From contig JAABRO010000043.1 in assembly GCA_011390885.1 (NCBI GenBank), positions 1 to 64,000 on the forward strand: DNA of 64,000 nt. Direction: 5' to 3'. The first letter of the stretch is position 1. Every line of letters starts with the position of its first letter. The translations under genes and the position numbers were made by a program. The stretch comes from Gemmatimonas sp. (GTDB lineage: Bacteria; Gemmatimonadota; Gemmatimonadetes; Gemmatimonadales; Gemmatimonadaceae). Below are positions 6,881 to 18,422 of the stretch, in pieces. Under the pieces are notes generated by a model. The model saw only the letters and a list, made by a program, of their open reading frames with translations. It made no database searches and was not told the origin of the DNA.

Positions 6881-7420
6881 GTGATCCCGTCCGTCTCGCT
6901 CGAGTCCACCACCGCCCGCGACACCTCGTCGTCGCTGAGCTTCCTCTCGTCCCATCGCGCCGTCAGCGTCTGCACGCGTGAGCTCGCCCGCCTGTCGGAT
7001 GCACTCACGGCCGCCGCCACCGTCTTCGCGCGCGAGCAGGGCTACGAGCCACCCACCACACGTCGCGCCCCGGATCGCTGCATCGTGCAGCTCGGACCGG
7101 TCGCCCTCACGGCCGCGTGGCTGCGCAACGGCAGCGATTCGCCCGTGGCCGGCGAGCTCATGACGATCGTGTGGCGCGGCATCATCGCCCCCCGCGGCGA
7201 TCATCTCCCCGAGCGGCTCGGCGCACGCTACGTGCCTACGCCCCCGGTCGAAGTGTGGGAGTCGACCTTCGTTGCCTCCGCCGCCAGCGAGGCCACGTGG
7301 CAGTGGCACGAGGACGACCGCGAGCAGCCCGGCATCTCCTCGATCGACCTGGCGGCCCTCTGCATGGCGCAGCTGCGCCAGGCGCTCGCCGACACGCCAC
7401 CGCAGGCGATCGCCGTCTGA
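6881..7420 (+). CDS. Hypothetical protein
   Basis: A 179-residue protein without signal peptide or membrane segment; I recognise no family. It is an alpha/beta protein with a hydrophobic beta segment IVQLGPVALTAAWLRNG near residue 70, GELMTIVWRGIIAPRGDHLPER near 95, and an acidic, Trp-containing stretch EATWQWHEDDREQPGIS near 145. It may be a small structural or regulatory protein. The GTG start at 6881 has AGGAG ten bases ahead. The 239 bp between the riboswitch and this gene carry nothing else I can support. It ends at a GC-rich hairpin shared with convergent argG. Confidence 0.6.
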   Translation: MIPSVSLESTTARDTSSSLSFLSSHRAVSVCTRELARLSDALTAAATVFAREQGYEPPTTRRAPDRCIVQLGPVALTAAWLRNGSDSPVAGELMTIVWRGIIAPRGDHLPERLGARYVPTPPVEVWESTFVASAASEATWQWHEDDREQPGISSIDLAALCMAQLRQALADTPPQAIAV

Positions 7421-7427
7421 CACCGGT

Positions 7428-7456
7428 GCGGACCGGGCGCTCGGCGCCCGGTCCGC
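7428..7456. terminator. Bidirectional hairpin between convergent genes
   Basis: Perfect 13-bp stem GCGGACCGGGCGC with a 3-nt loop, lying entirely between the stop codon at 7420 and the argG stop at 7463. There is no clear T-tract on either side, so its terminator role is inferred from stability and position. Confidence 0.7.
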
Positions 7457-7462
7457 GTGACC

Positions 7463-8938
<1,476 letters not shown>

Positions 8939-8951
8939 TCAGGGTTCACGG

Positions 8952-10103
8952 GTGTCCACTTCGACTGACCTCGGCCTGCCGGGCGCCCTGCCGGCGCGCG
9001 ACCGCGCGGCCCTCCGGCGCTGGCTCTTCGCGTCCATCATCGCCGTCTTCCTGGCGGTGGCCGTGGGCGGCATCACCCGGCTGACCGAGAGCGGCCTCTC
9101 CATCACCGAGTGGAAGCCCGTGTCTGGGGTGCTCCCGCCCATGAACGAGGCGGCGTGGCAGGTGGAGTACGAGAAGTTCCTGCAGATCCCGCAGGCCAGC
9201 ACGACGCACGCCGGCATCACGCGCAGTGCGTTCAAGTGGATCTTCTGGTGGGAGTGGTTCCACCGCATCGTGGCGCGCAGCGTGGGACTCGTCTTCGCGA
9301 TCCCGTGGCTGCTGTACATGGTGCAGGGACGCATCCCGCGCGCCCTGCGCCTCCGCCTCACCGCGCTGCCGCTGCTCACGCTCGCACAGGGCGCGCTCGG
9401 CTGGTACATGGTGCAGAGCGGCCTCGTGGAGCGCTCGAGCGTCAGCGCCTACCGCCTCACGGCGCACCTCGGACTCGCGCTCGGCATCCTGGCCGTGTGC
9501 GTGTGGACGTACAGCGAATTGCGCGAACGCTCCCGCCAAGAGCTGGACGAGTCGGCGAACACCTCGCACGGCTGGCGCCTTGGATTGCTCGGGGCGACGG
9601 CGCTGCTCGGCGTGACGGTGCTGTCGGGCGGGTTCGTGGCGGGGCTCCGGGCCGGGAAGATCTTCAACGAGTTTCCGCTCATGGGTGGTCGCGTGGTGCC
9701 CGCGGGGTACGCGACCATTGCGCCGTGGTGGGCGAACGCAGCCGAGAATCCCGTGGCGGCGCAGTTCCATCACCGTACGCTCGCGATCGTGGTCACGCTG
9801 CTCGTGCTCACGCTCGCGTGGCGTGCGCGGCACGCCGCGTTGCCATCGCTCGTGCGGCGTGGCGCACAGGCATTCGGCGCCGTGGTGGCGCTGCAGCTCG
9901 TGCTCGGCGTGACCACGCTGCTGCTCGCCGTGCCGATCCCGCTCGGTGTGCTGCATCAGTTCACGGGCGTGCTCGCGCTCACGGCTGGACTCGTGGCGAC
10001 GCAGCGGGCGATGGCGACGGCGCGCGCGCTGCCCGCGGCACCGTCGCCCGTCGAGCGACCGGCAACTCGTGAAGCCGTGATGGAGCCGGCGACGACGTAC
10101 TGA
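8952..10103 (+). CDS. ctaA: Heme A synthase (COX15/CtaA family)
   Basis: A 383-residue integral membrane enzyme that oxidises the C8 methyl of heme O to the formyl group of heme A, needed for aa3-type cytochrome oxidase. About eight membrane helices are visible. The paired His ligands appear in the family motifs: GGITRLTESGLSITEWKPVSG near residue 40, WWEWFHRIVARSVG (His about 103), YRLTAHLGLALG, AAQFHHRTLAIVV and GVLHQFTGVLALT. EWKPVSGVLPP is characteristic of the alphaproteobacterial/mitochondrial COX15 type. The GTG start at 8952 is chosen at the first plausible start before the conserved helix; the frame remains open upstream but overlaps argG. Its presence implies aerobic respiration with heme A. 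Confidence 0.93.
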   Translation: MSTSTDLGLPGALPARDRAALRRWLFASIIAVFLAVAVGGITRLTESGLSITEWKPVSGVLPPMNEAAWQVEYEKFLQIPQASTTHAGITRSAFKWIFWWEWFHRIVARSVGLVFAIPWLLYMVQGRIPRALRLRLTALPLLTLAQGALGWYMVQSGLVERSSVSAYRLTAHLGLALGILAVCVWTYSELRERSRQELDESANTSHGWRLGLLGATALLGVTVLSGGFVAGLRAGKIFNEFPLMGGRVVPAGYATIAPWWANAAENPVAAQFHHRTLAIVVTLLVLTLAWRARHAALPSLVRRGAQAFGAVVALQLVLGVTTLLLAVPIPLGVLHQFTGVLALTAGLVATQRAMATARALPAAPSPVERPATREAVMEPATTY

Positions 10104-10124
10104 GCGCGCCGGCCCGGTGGTGGC

Positions 10125-11186
10125 TCACATGTCGACGTCGGCGATGCAGCAGCCGACGCCGCAGGTGAACCAGGCCAACGCAGACTCGCTGTTCAAGGCC
10201 TGCGCGAGGAGGGTCAACCGCGCCATCACCGCCTCGGTGCCCGCCGACTTGCTGCCGACCGCGCCCTGGCCCGCTTCCACGAACGCGTTTGTGGCGTTGA
10301 CGATCCAGCCCAGCTCGCCCTCCGGAGCGCTGTCCACGACGGCCGGATTCGTGGCCACGAAGGCACGGAGAGCATCCATGACGTCCGCATCCCGGGCGAT
10401 CTCGTCCACCGTCTCCTGGGCTTTGCATGACAGGAAGCCGGCCCAACCGAACTTGTTCTTCACCGCATGGCGATGCGCGCACCAGCGGACGTCTCCCTCG
10501 ATCGAGAGCTTCTCGATGATCGGCGTGCCTGACTTGGGACCGCGAATCCCGTAGAGCGACCACCGGGCGACGCGACGGCTGGGGCCGATGCGTGCGACGT
10601 CCTTGTGCTCCTGCACATCCATGGCATCGAAGTCGTGCGCTACGAGGAAGAAGTTCTCATCCATGCCGTCCGCGACTGCGCTGCTGAGGCCGTACACGCT
10701 GTCGACGGTGGAGTTCTTCCCGACCGTGAAGATCGCCAGGACCTGCGCCCGTCCTCCCACGAGTTCGCGCAGTGCGATCTCTCGTGGCGCCATGACCGAC
10801 GACAGGGCAAGTCGCGCGTTGCGCTTGCCTTGCTTGTCCTTTCGCGGCACCGCCTTGTTGCGGAACTCGACGCGCGTGTCCCTGAGATAGGGCGCGAGGG
10901 TCACCGACTGATTGTCAGCAAGTTCAGGGAGAGTCGCGAAGGCACCGACGCAGTTCGTTCCGCAGGACGAACCGGACGCCAACGAGTCATGCAGGCCGAT
11001 CCGGCTGTAGTCGAACACTGCCCCGGCCTCGTGTGTCGCCGGCAACTCCGACGAGGCCAGCGCGCCAGCGGTCGTCGCTCCAGCCGCGCGCCCATCGCCC
11101 TCTTCGACCGAGGCGTCACCACCGCCGCAGGCGACTCCGCTGATCACGAGCGCGCCGATGGTGACCATCCGTGCCATGCTGTTCAT
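10125..11186 (-). CDS. Cys-containing lipoprotein coupled to the upstream kinase
   Basis: A 353-residue lipoprotein (MNSMARMVTIGALVISGVACGGG, lipobox SGVAC). I recognise no family. Visible features are a SGSSCGTNCVG pair near residue 72, a central basic segment (NKAVPRKDKQGKRNARLA), a KNKFGWAGFLSCKA segment near 255, and a Cys cluster at the extreme C-terminus (WFTCGVGCCIADVDM). The even number of cysteines suggests disulfides outside the cytoplasm. Its ATG overlaps the TGA of the Ser/Thr kinase as ATGA (11183-11186), so translation is coupled. A sensor, ligand or substrate for the kinase's extracytoplasmic part is a reasonable guess. By eye the gene is less GC-rich than its neighbours. It converges with ctaA. 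Confidence 0.7.
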   Translation of the reverse strand: MNSMARMVTIGALVISGVACGGGDASVEEGDGRAAGATTAGALASSELPATHEAGAVFDYSRIGLHDSLASGSSCGTNCVGAFATLPELADNQSVTLAPYLRDTRVEFRNKAVPRKDKQGKRNARLALSSVMAPREIALRELVGGRAQVLAIFTVGKNSTVDSVYGLSSAVADGMDENFFLVAHDFDAMDVQEHKDVARIGPSRRVARWSLYGIRGPKSGTPIIEKLSIEGDVRWCAHRHAVKNKFGWAGFLSCKAQETVDEIARDADVMDALRAFVATNPAVVDSAPEGELGWIVNATNAFVEAGQGAVGSKSAGTEAVMARLTLLAQALNSESALAWFTCGVGCCIADVDM

Positions 11187-14100
11187 TGCGATGCTCCGAG
11201 CGTTGGAGGAGAGAGCAGCGGACGCGCGCGCTGCGACCAGCGACGCGCCGCTTCGTCGGTCGGGCGCTGCGCGTCCAGGGAGTCCAGCAACCACAAGGCG
11301 CGGCGCAGGCCGGCCGCCTGCGCCACATAGTCGAGTGTATATCCACTCATGCCGGCGATGTCATCGAAGGCGGCCCGCAAGTCGGCGTGCGCCTGCGCGC
11401 TGTCCCCCGCCTGCACGAGCACCCACGCCTCGGCGAACACATAGTCCCAGGTGACCGAACTGCTCGAGGCACCCACACGCTGCTGCCGAAGGGCGCGCAT
11501 GCGGTCGCGTACCTCCTCGCGTCGTCCGGCAGCGAGCGCACGGTGTGCCTCATCGAGCAGCGTGCGTGCGGGGAACGATGTCACGAGCTCCGGCCCAAGG
11601 CACGGCACCGCATGCCGCAGCGCCGGCACCACCACCTGGTCCCGGACGCGCGTCGTGTCCGCGTCCGGCACGCTGGCGCGCACGGCCGCATCGAGGCGCG
11701 CCCTGCTCTTCGGCAACCGGGCGCACTGGCCGGTGACCGCCAGCACCGTGTACTCGTGCACGGCGTCGACGAGCGGGCGGGGCAGCTCCGAACCGGCCAG
11801 ATCCGGCGTCGCGGCGAGTGCACGCACCGTGTCGCCGATCAGTGCCGCGAGCGGCGCGAGCGTGGCGCCGACGCCAGGTACGGCGAGCAGGTTGGTGTCG
11901 CGCAGCGCGGCACGCGCGTGGTGTGCCGCCGAATCGAACTCCGTCCGCCGCAGGGCAAGCCGCACGCGCAGCACCGCCAGCTGTGCGCGCTGCTCCGCTG
12001 TATTCACCGCGCTGCTCGCCCGCCGCAGCGCGTCATCGACCGACGCCTCCGTGCCGCCCTGTCGACGCAGTTGGCCTGCCAGCTCCAGCGCCGCCGCATG
12101 CTCGAGCCAGCCGGCCGCCGACTTGGGGTCGCGCTCGACCCAGCGGCGCGTGAGGTCGAGGGCGAGCAGGCGTGCCCGGCGAACCGCGGCCGTGAAGGTC
12201 ACCGGTACCGCCGCCGCTCCTCCGGCCTCGAAGACCGCTCGGGGGATCGGCACGAACTCGATCGTATCGTCGCGAAGCGCCGGCAATGCGCGATACTCGG
12301 CACGCCCCGGCGTGGTCTGCCACCCACTTCGGGCCCGATGGCCCTGCGCGAACGTGGCCGCCCGGATGCTCGGATAGACCGCCGCGAGCCACGCGGACGA
12401 CGGAGCCGATTCGATCGCCTGCCGGTACGCCCGCAACGCCGCCCAGATGCTGCTCCGATAGCGGAGGCCACCCGCGTCACCAATGACGACCGTGTCGAGG
12501 CGGGTACATTCGCCCAACCCGAACCAGGCGACATACGACGCGGGATCTTCGGTGATCGCCAGCCGATAACTGTCACAGGCCCCCGCCGTTTCCGCCTGCG
12601 CCAGCCGTTGCAGGCCGTGCACGAGGTGGCCAGCCAGCTCGGACTCACTCGCCGTGGACGCCGCATGGTCCGCCAGCCCCCGCCAACTCGCCCGATCGCG
12701 CGGCCGGAGCCACGACGCCACCTGCGCCGCCCAGAAAGCGGCGTCACCGAAGGCCGGCACCTCGGCGTGCACGCGCCGGAAGCTCGCTTCGGCACTGTCC
12801 AGCGCGCCGGCCCGCAGTTGGCGATGTCCGTCCACGTACGCCCGCAACGCTGCGAGCGAGCGCGATGGCAGGACCGCAAGGCCGGGCGTCTCCGCCGCCG
12901 TCGCCCCGGCGAGCACCTCGCGCACGAGCCGCGCGGTGAGCGCGCGCAGCGCCTCGTCACTGCTGAGCAGTCCGATGGCCGCCAGCTGACGCGGCGGCTC
13001 GGCGCCACGTGTCACGGTCAGCCGCACGCGCACGGAATCGCCGAGCGGCGTCGCCGATGACACCAGACGCCACGCGCTCGCTGGGGCGCTCGCCGTGGCG
13101 ACATGCACCTCCGGCCACGCGCCGAGCTCGGCCTCCAGCGCCCCCCGTACGCGCTGCGCGAGCGTGTCGTCGCGTGGCGAGGTCAGCGCGATCGTCAGCC
13201 CCTCGACAGGGGCCGATGACGCGGACGCGACGTCGGACCACGCGCCCCACCAGCGGCTCGCGCCCCACCCGACGATCAGCAGGAGCGCCGACGCCAGGAG
13301 CACGCCTCGGGCACGCAGCCCGCCCGACCCCGCAGCACGCCGGCCCGACACGCTCGCCGAGGATCGCGAGCCGCCCATGCTCGCCGACGCCATGGCATGG
13401 GCCCCGGTACCTGGCACCCGATGCTCACCGGACATCGCAATGCCGAGCGCCGACAGGAATGCGGTCATGTCCCGGAAGCGGTCGGCGGGCACCGGAGCGA
13501 GCGCCACCTGCAACGCCTGCTCGATCGCCTCTGGCACCGCGGCGCGATGTGTGCGCACACCCATCGGGGCCGCCGCCATGCGTTGCAGCCGCAGCCCCTC
13601 CACCGTGCGTGCCGTTTGCGCCGGCACGCCCGCGAGCATTTCGTACAACACGAGCGCCAGCGAGTACTGGTCCGAGCGCGCGTCCACGGCAGGATCTGCG
13701 CAGAGTTGCTCCGGACTCATGTATTGCGCGGTGCCCACGGCCAGTCCGGCGCTTGTGAGGCGCTGCTGGAGCGCCTCGGGCTCGGAGAACGCCACCCCGA
13801 AGTCCGCCAGCAGGGCCGTGCCCTCGCGCAGCAGGATGTTGGCGGGCTTCACGTCGCGATGCACCACGTCATGCGCGTGCGCGAACGCGAGCGCCAAGCC
13901 AACCTCCCGCGTGACCTGCAGAGCATCGGCGATCGGCAACTGCGGGTCTCGCGCGAGTCGATCGGCGAGAGTCCCGTCCGGCGCCAACTCCACGACCAGA
14001 AACGGACGCCCCTCGTGCACGCCCGTGTCCTGCACATGCAGGATGTGCGGGTGTTCGAGCGCCGCGGTCAGGCGAATCTCGCGCTGGAACCGCGCCACCA

Positions 14101-14398
14101 CATTGTCGGAGAGCGAATCCGGACGGAGCAACTTCACCGCCACGTCCCGCTCCAGGCGCTGATCACGCGCCCGGTACACGGACGCGTGACCGCCCCGCCC
14201 GATCTCCTCGAGCAGCAGGTAGCGATTCGCAAGCAGCGGCGCGGACGTCACGGCGGGGCGGGGCGGGAGGAGGGAGCGCGTCCCCACGCTCGCGGAACGC
14301 GCCGATTCAATATGCGCAACATCCGGCGTTCCAGCACGCGCCCGCACAGATCGGGCGACCCCTCGGATTCCTCTATGGGCAGCGCAGCTTTTTCGCAT
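11183..14398 (-). CDS. Transmembrane Ser/Thr protein kinase with large C-terminal TPR-like domain
   Basis: Up to 1071 residues. A Hanks-type kinase domain covers about 60-325, with glycine loop GRGGHASV (67-74), VAVKLL with Lys89, HRDVKPANIL with catalytic Asp182, DFG at 199-201 and MSPEQ near 230, so it looks active. A Ser/Gly-rich linker leads to one membrane helix near 365-380. About 690 C-terminal residues should then be outside the cytoplasm; they contain repeated helical pairs rich in Ala, Leu and Arg (LRAYVDGHRQLRAGALDSAE, ALRAYRQAIESAPSSAW) like tetratricopeptide repeats. The start is uncertain: ATG 14398 gives the longest form, while GTG codons at 14287 or 14251 place the start nearer the kinase domain. 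No strong ribosome binding site decides it. It is coupled to the lipoprotein gene downstream. Confidence 0.88.
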   Translation of the reverse strand: MRKSCAAHRGIRGVARSVRARAGTPDVAHIESARSASVGTRSLLPPRPAVTSAPLLANRYLLLEEIGRGGHASVYRARDQRLERDVAVKLLRPDSLSDNVVARFQREIRLTAALEHPHILHVQDTGVHEGRPFLVVELAPDGTLADRLARDPQLPIADALQVTREVGLALAFAHAHDVVHRDVKPANILLREGTALLADFGVAFSEPEALQQRLTSAGLAVGTAQYMSPEQLCADPAVDARSDQYSLALVLYEMLAGVPAQTARTVEGLRLQRMAAAPMGVRTHRAAVPEAIEQALQVALAPVPADRFRDMTAFLSALGIAMSGEHRVPGTGAHAMASASMGGSRSSASVSGRRAAGSGGLRARGVLLASALLLIVGWGASRWWGAWSDVASASSAPVEGLTIALTSPRDDTLAQRVRGALEAELGAWPEVHVATASAPASAWRLVSSATPLGDSVRVRLTVTRGAEPPRQLAAIGLLSSDEALRALTARLVREVLAGATAAETPGLAVLPSRSLAALRAYVDGHRQLRAGALDSAEASFRRVHAEVPAFGDAAFWAAQVASWLRPRDRASWRGLADHAASTASESELAGHLVHGLQRLAQAETAGACDSYRLAITEDPASYVAWFGLGECTRLDTVVIGDAGGLRYRSSIWAALRAYRQAIESAPSSAWLAAVYPSIRAATFAQGHRARSGWQTTPGRAEYRALPALRDDTIEFVPIPRAVFEAGGAAAVPVTFTAAVRRARLLALDLTRRWVERDPKSAAGWLEHAAALELAGQLRRQGGTEASVDDALRRASSAVNTAEQRAQLAVLRVRLALRRTEFDSAAHHARAALRDTNLLAVPGVGATLAPLAALIGDTVRALAATPDLAGSELPRPLVDAVHEYTVLAVTGQCARLPKSRARLDAAVRASVPDADTTRVRDQVVVPALRHAVPCLGPELVTSFPARTLLDEAHRALAAGRREEVRDRMRALRQQRVGASSSSVTWDYVFAEAWVLVQAGDSAQAHADLRAAFDDIAGMSGYTLDYVAQAAGLRRALWLLDSLDAQRPTDEAARRWSQRARPLLSPPTLGASQ

Positions 14399-14474
14399 TT
14401 GCCAGGTGCGCGGCGCGACGTGATGCTGTAGGGGTGGTCATCCACGGCCACGTCACCGCCTGCCCGGAGGTCGC

Positions 14475-14975
14475 ATGTCTCCCTTCCCGCTCGAGGACGG
14501 CGCCACGACCGTCGCCGCGTTGACGCCGCGCCGCGATGTGACGCGCGGCGGCGAGCTGACGCTCGATGCCCGACACGAGCAGCTGGAGGAGCTGCACCTC
14601 GCCATCGCGAACCTCGCGCACGAATCCGTCAGCGCGCCACGCGAGGAGATCGAGCACGCCAGCGTCGACCCCGCCCACGCGCGCCTTGCGCGCGCACTCG
14701 ACGAGTTGGGCACGACGTTGCGGCGCGCGCGACGCGTGTTCGACGCCCTGCTCGACGCCATGCCGTCCACGCAGCGGCGCGACCAGCTGCAGGCCATTGC
14801 CATGCTCTCGCGCCAGCACGACGAAGCGGTGCGCGACCTGCACGAGGCGCAGATGGCGCTGCTCGACGGCTCGGCCGTGGCTGTGCGCATCCGGCTCGCG
14901 CGCGTCTTCCACGCGATCGGGCGCGCCGAGCAGATGCACTTCTACCTGCGGTCGCCACGCGCGGCGCGCGGCTGA
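14475..14975 (+). CDS. Hypothetical helical protein
   Basis: A 166-residue soluble protein, almost wholly helical with heptad-like stretches (RHEQLEELHLAIANLAHESV, ARALDELGTTLRRARRVFDA, QLQAIAMLSRQHDEAVRDLH), probably a short coiled coil. No signal peptide or catalytic motif is visible. GGAGG four bases before the ATG makes the start firm. It is divergent from the kinase, and converges with the nhaR-like gene with only 15 bp between stops. Function unknown. Confidence 0.65.
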   Translation: MSPFPLEDGATTVAALTPRRDVTRGGELTLDARHEQLEELHLAIANLAHESVSAPREEIEHASVDPAHARLARALDELGTTLRRARRVFDALLDAMPSTQRRDQLQAIAMLSRQHDEAVRDLHEAQMALLDGSAVAVRIRLARVFHAIGRAEQMHFYLRSPRAARG

Positions 14976-14990
14976 GCACCGCGCTCGCCG

Positions 14991-15887
14991 TCAGGCCACG
15001 ACGAGCTGTCGTGCGATCGCCTCGACGATGCGTGAGGTCTCGGCGTCCAGCTTGCGTCCCACGCTGACCGCGTAGTACAGCACGCGCGCGCCGCCCACGA
15101 GCCCCACGGGCTTCACCCCATACCGCTTCGCCGCATCCTCGGCGGCCGCCATCGGCAGGGCGAACAGGCCGTGCCCCGCCGTGCCGAAGGCCTTGAGCAG
15201 CGCGCTGTCGTCCACTTCGGCCACGAGCCGCGGGTGGATCCCCTCCACGGCCAGCCAGGCGTCGACCATCTGCCGCAGCACCGTGCCCGAGGAGGGGAGC
15301 AGGAGCGGCGCGCCATCGAGGGAGTGCGGGAAGCCGCGCTTGTACGCTTTCACCAGCGCCGGCGTGCCGAAGACGGCGATGTCCGATTCGCCCACCGCGT
15401 GGGCGCGCCCCTTCACACGACCGGTGGCCGGCGCATCGAGCAGCACGAGGTCGAGTGTATGGTCGTCCAGTGCCTCGAGCAGCGTGTCCTGCGCACCCTC
15501 TCGTACCACGAGGCGCGGAGCATCCTCGAGCGACAGCACGGGCGTGAGGAACCGGTGGACCAGCAGCTTCGGGATGCCGTCGGTCACCCCCACGCGGAAG
15601 GGGCGCGTGCGCCCGGTGGGCAGGCCGGCGAACGCATCGTGCACCTCGCGCTCGAGCGAGAACACCTCCTCCGCGAAGCGCACGAGCAGCCGTCCGGCGT
15701 CAGTCAGCCGGCGCTCCTTGCCTTCTCCTTCAAAGAGCGGCACACCCACGGCCAGTTCGAACAGCCGGAGCTGCGCGCTGACCGTGGGCTGCGTGAGGTT
15801 GAGCACGCGCGCGGCCGCCGTCACGCTGCCCGTCCGGGCAACGGTCCAGAAGTAGCGCAGATGGTTGTAGTTCACCGACGTGAGCAT
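14991..15887 (-). CDS. nhaR: LysR-family transcriptional regulator, NhaR-like
   Basis: A 298-residue LysR-type regulator. The N-terminal winged helix (residues 5-65: NYNHLRYFWTVARTGSVTAA, RVLNLTQPTVSAQLRLFE) opens with the NYNHLYYFW pattern typical of NhaR, which in E. coli activates Na+/H+ antiporter and other envelope genes in response to Na+. A periplasmic-binding-protein-like effector domain follows (VGVTDGIPKLLVHRFLTPVL, LVLLDAPATGRVKGRAHAVG, GLFALPMAAAEDAAKRYGVK). No antiporter gene lies nearby, so targets and inducer here are unknown. The ATG at 15887 is 48 bp from the stop of the upstream same-strand gene, so it may be the last gene of a short operon. Confidence 0.85.
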   Translation of the reverse strand: MLTSVNYNHLRYFWTVARTGSVTAAARVLNLTQPTVSAQLRLFELAVGVPLFEGEGKERRLTDAGRLLVRFAEEVFSLEREVHDAFAGLPTGRTRPFRVGVTDGIPKLLVHRFLTPVLSLEDAPRLVVREGAQDTLLEALDDHTLDLVLLDAPATGRVKGRAHAVGESDIAVFGTPALVKAYKRGFPHSLDGAPLLLPSSGTVLRQMVDAWLAVEGIHPRLVAEVDDSALLKAFGTAGHGLFALPMAAAEDAAKRYGVKPVGLVGGARVLYYAVSVGRKLDAETSRIVEAIARQLVVA

Positions 15888-15935
15888 GCGGCACCCGGAA
15901 TGTGTCGGCCACGCACCGTGGCCCGCCCGGGAAAT

Positions 15936-16502
15936 CTACCGATCGCCGCAGACGCCGGGGACGAACTCTCGCATGGCGAGCAGCACCGCACCGGTCACAT
16001 CCACCTCGGCGGCGATTGCGCGAGCGGGACCCAGCGTCGAGACATCGAGGATCGCGTGCCAGCGATCGCGTGCCCGCACCCGCTCCATCGCCTGCTGCAC
16101 GCAGGCCGTGAGCGGCCCCTCCAGCGCTTCCCGCTTCTCGCGCATCGTCTGGTTCAGCTGCTGCACCATGTCCTCGAGCTGCAGCTCGCGCGCCCTGAGC
16201 GTGAGCATTGCGGCCTCGCGCTGCATCGGCGCCATCTCGTGCTGCCGCGACGCGAACCAATCCAGGGCGGCACGCAGCGTATCCGACGCCAGCCGGACGC
16301 GCGTGTCGGCCAGACGGACCTCATCGTTCAGGCGCACCTCGGCCTGTTCGCGCGCGGGGATCGAATCGAAGAGCACCGCTGCGCGCACGAAGGCAATCCG
16401 CGGTGCGGCCGGGCCTCGACCCGCCCCCTGCGCCTGCGCGGTCGACGCGACCGCGCCGAACAGCACGACGGCGCAGGTCGCAACGCGCGCGAGCCGCGTC
16501 AC
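15936..16502 (-). CDS. Skp/OmpH-like exported protein
   Basis: A 188-residue protein with a signal peptide (MTRLARVATCAVVLFGAVASTAQA). The mature part begins with the Skp/OmpH pattern APRIAFVRAAVLFDSIPARE, followed by a long charged helical segment (about residues 55-130, many E, R and Q), as in Skp periplasmic chaperones that carry outer-membrane proteins. The C-terminal beta segment (HAILDVSTLGPARAIAAEVDVT) also fits, matching the strand that closes the Skp body. The Skp assignment is by pattern, not certain. Its ATG overlaps the previous stop (ATGA at 16499-16502), so it is translated together with the small membrane protein upstream. Confidence 0.7.
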   Translation of the reverse strand: MTRLARVATCAVVLFGAVASTAQAQGAGRGPAAPRIAFVRAAVLFDSIPAREQAEVRLNDEVRLADTRVRLASDTLRAALDWFASRQHEMAPMQREAAMLTLRARELQLEDMVQQLNQTMREKREALEGPLTACVQQAMERVRARDRWHAILDVSTLGPARAIAAEVDVTGAVLLAMREFVPGVCGDR

Positions 16503-16720
16503 GTCGCGACGTCGCCGCCGCAGGTCGTCACCGCTTCGTCGCCGGTGGCCACCGGCGCCTGCTCGGCACGCGCCGGTCGCGCGCCGTCGGCCTCGGACGA
16601 GCGCACCACGCGCTGCGAGGCCAGCGAGGTGGACAGCGCGATCATGAGCGCGCCGACGCCGGCGACGACGCGCACGGCCGTGAGGGCGGTGCGCAGTGGG
16701 GCGGGGGGCGTTTCGGTCAT
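16499..16720 (-). CDS. Small single-pass membrane or exported protein
   Basis: A 73-residue protein with one hydrophobic segment near residues 12-34 (TALTAVRVVAGVGALMIALS) followed by a hydrophilic tail ending VTTCGGDVAT. It could be a membrane-anchored peptide or a small secreted protein. I recognise no family. GGAG lies eight bases before the ATG. Its stop overlaps the start of the Skp-like gene in an ATGA arrangement, which supports it being real. Confidence 0.55.
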   Translation of the reverse strand: MTETPPAPLRTALTAVRVVAGVGALMIALSTSLASQRVVRSSEADGARPARAEQAPVATGDEAVTTCGGDVAT

Positions 16721-16928
16721 CCGGTCAACTCCGTGAACAGGGTTGATGCGGAACGTATCGGCGATCGCGGGCGGAACAATCGCGAAAGCCGGTCAGGCCA
16801 CCCGGTATTTCTCTATGGGTCGGATCGACGGAACCGATGCCCGGTCGCGACACGACGTCGTCCGGGATTTCCCGATGGTCACCGCGACCGCGCGAGCGCA
16901 CCCTTCCCGTTCCCTCTTGCCCGCGATC

Positions 16929-17210
16929 ATGCCCCGCTTCCGCAACCTCCCCGTCGATCTGGCGATCGACGTCCGCTCGAAGCTCGAGTTCTGGCTCGGC
17001 CACCTGCCCGGCGCCGTGTGCATGCCGGTGCAGTCCATCGACAGCGCCATCGCCTCGCGCAACGTCGCGAAGGACGCGCGCATCCTCGTGTACTGCGCGA
17101 GCGGCGCGCGGTCCGCGCAGGCGGCGAACATCCTGCGCGGACTCGGCTACAAGCGCGTCACCGACGGCGGCGCCATCGCCACCGCGCGTCCGGAGTACTC
17201 CGCCGACTGA
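16929..17210 (+). CDS. Single-domain rhodanese-like protein
   Basis: A 93-residue rhodanese domain: the DVRSK...[15 protein letters not shown] entry, the active-site loop [14 protein letters not shown] with nucleophilic Cys, and the closing [14 protein letters not shown]. Such proteins transfer sulfane sulfur from thiosulfate or persulfides to acceptors. I placed the start at ATG 16929 since the domain begins there; longer in-frame starts exist at 16875 and 16743 but would add an unrelated basic tail. Its stop codon directly abuts the stop of the convergent sulfide:quinone oxidoreductase, and its sulfur chemistry fits that locus. The 208 bp before it (16721-16928) show no other clear feature. 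Confidence 0.85.
   Translation: MPRFRNLPVDLAIDVRSKLEFWLGHLPGAVCMPVQSIDSAIASRNVAKDARILVYCASGARSAQAANILRGLGYKRVTDGGAIATARPEYSAD

Positions 17211-18418
<1,208 letters not shown>

Positions 18419-18422
<4 letters not shown>

Noticed and set aside
16743-16928. N-terminal extension of the rhodanese gene
   Set aside because: The extra residues are basic and unrelated to the domain; the start at 16929 fits a single-domain protein better.
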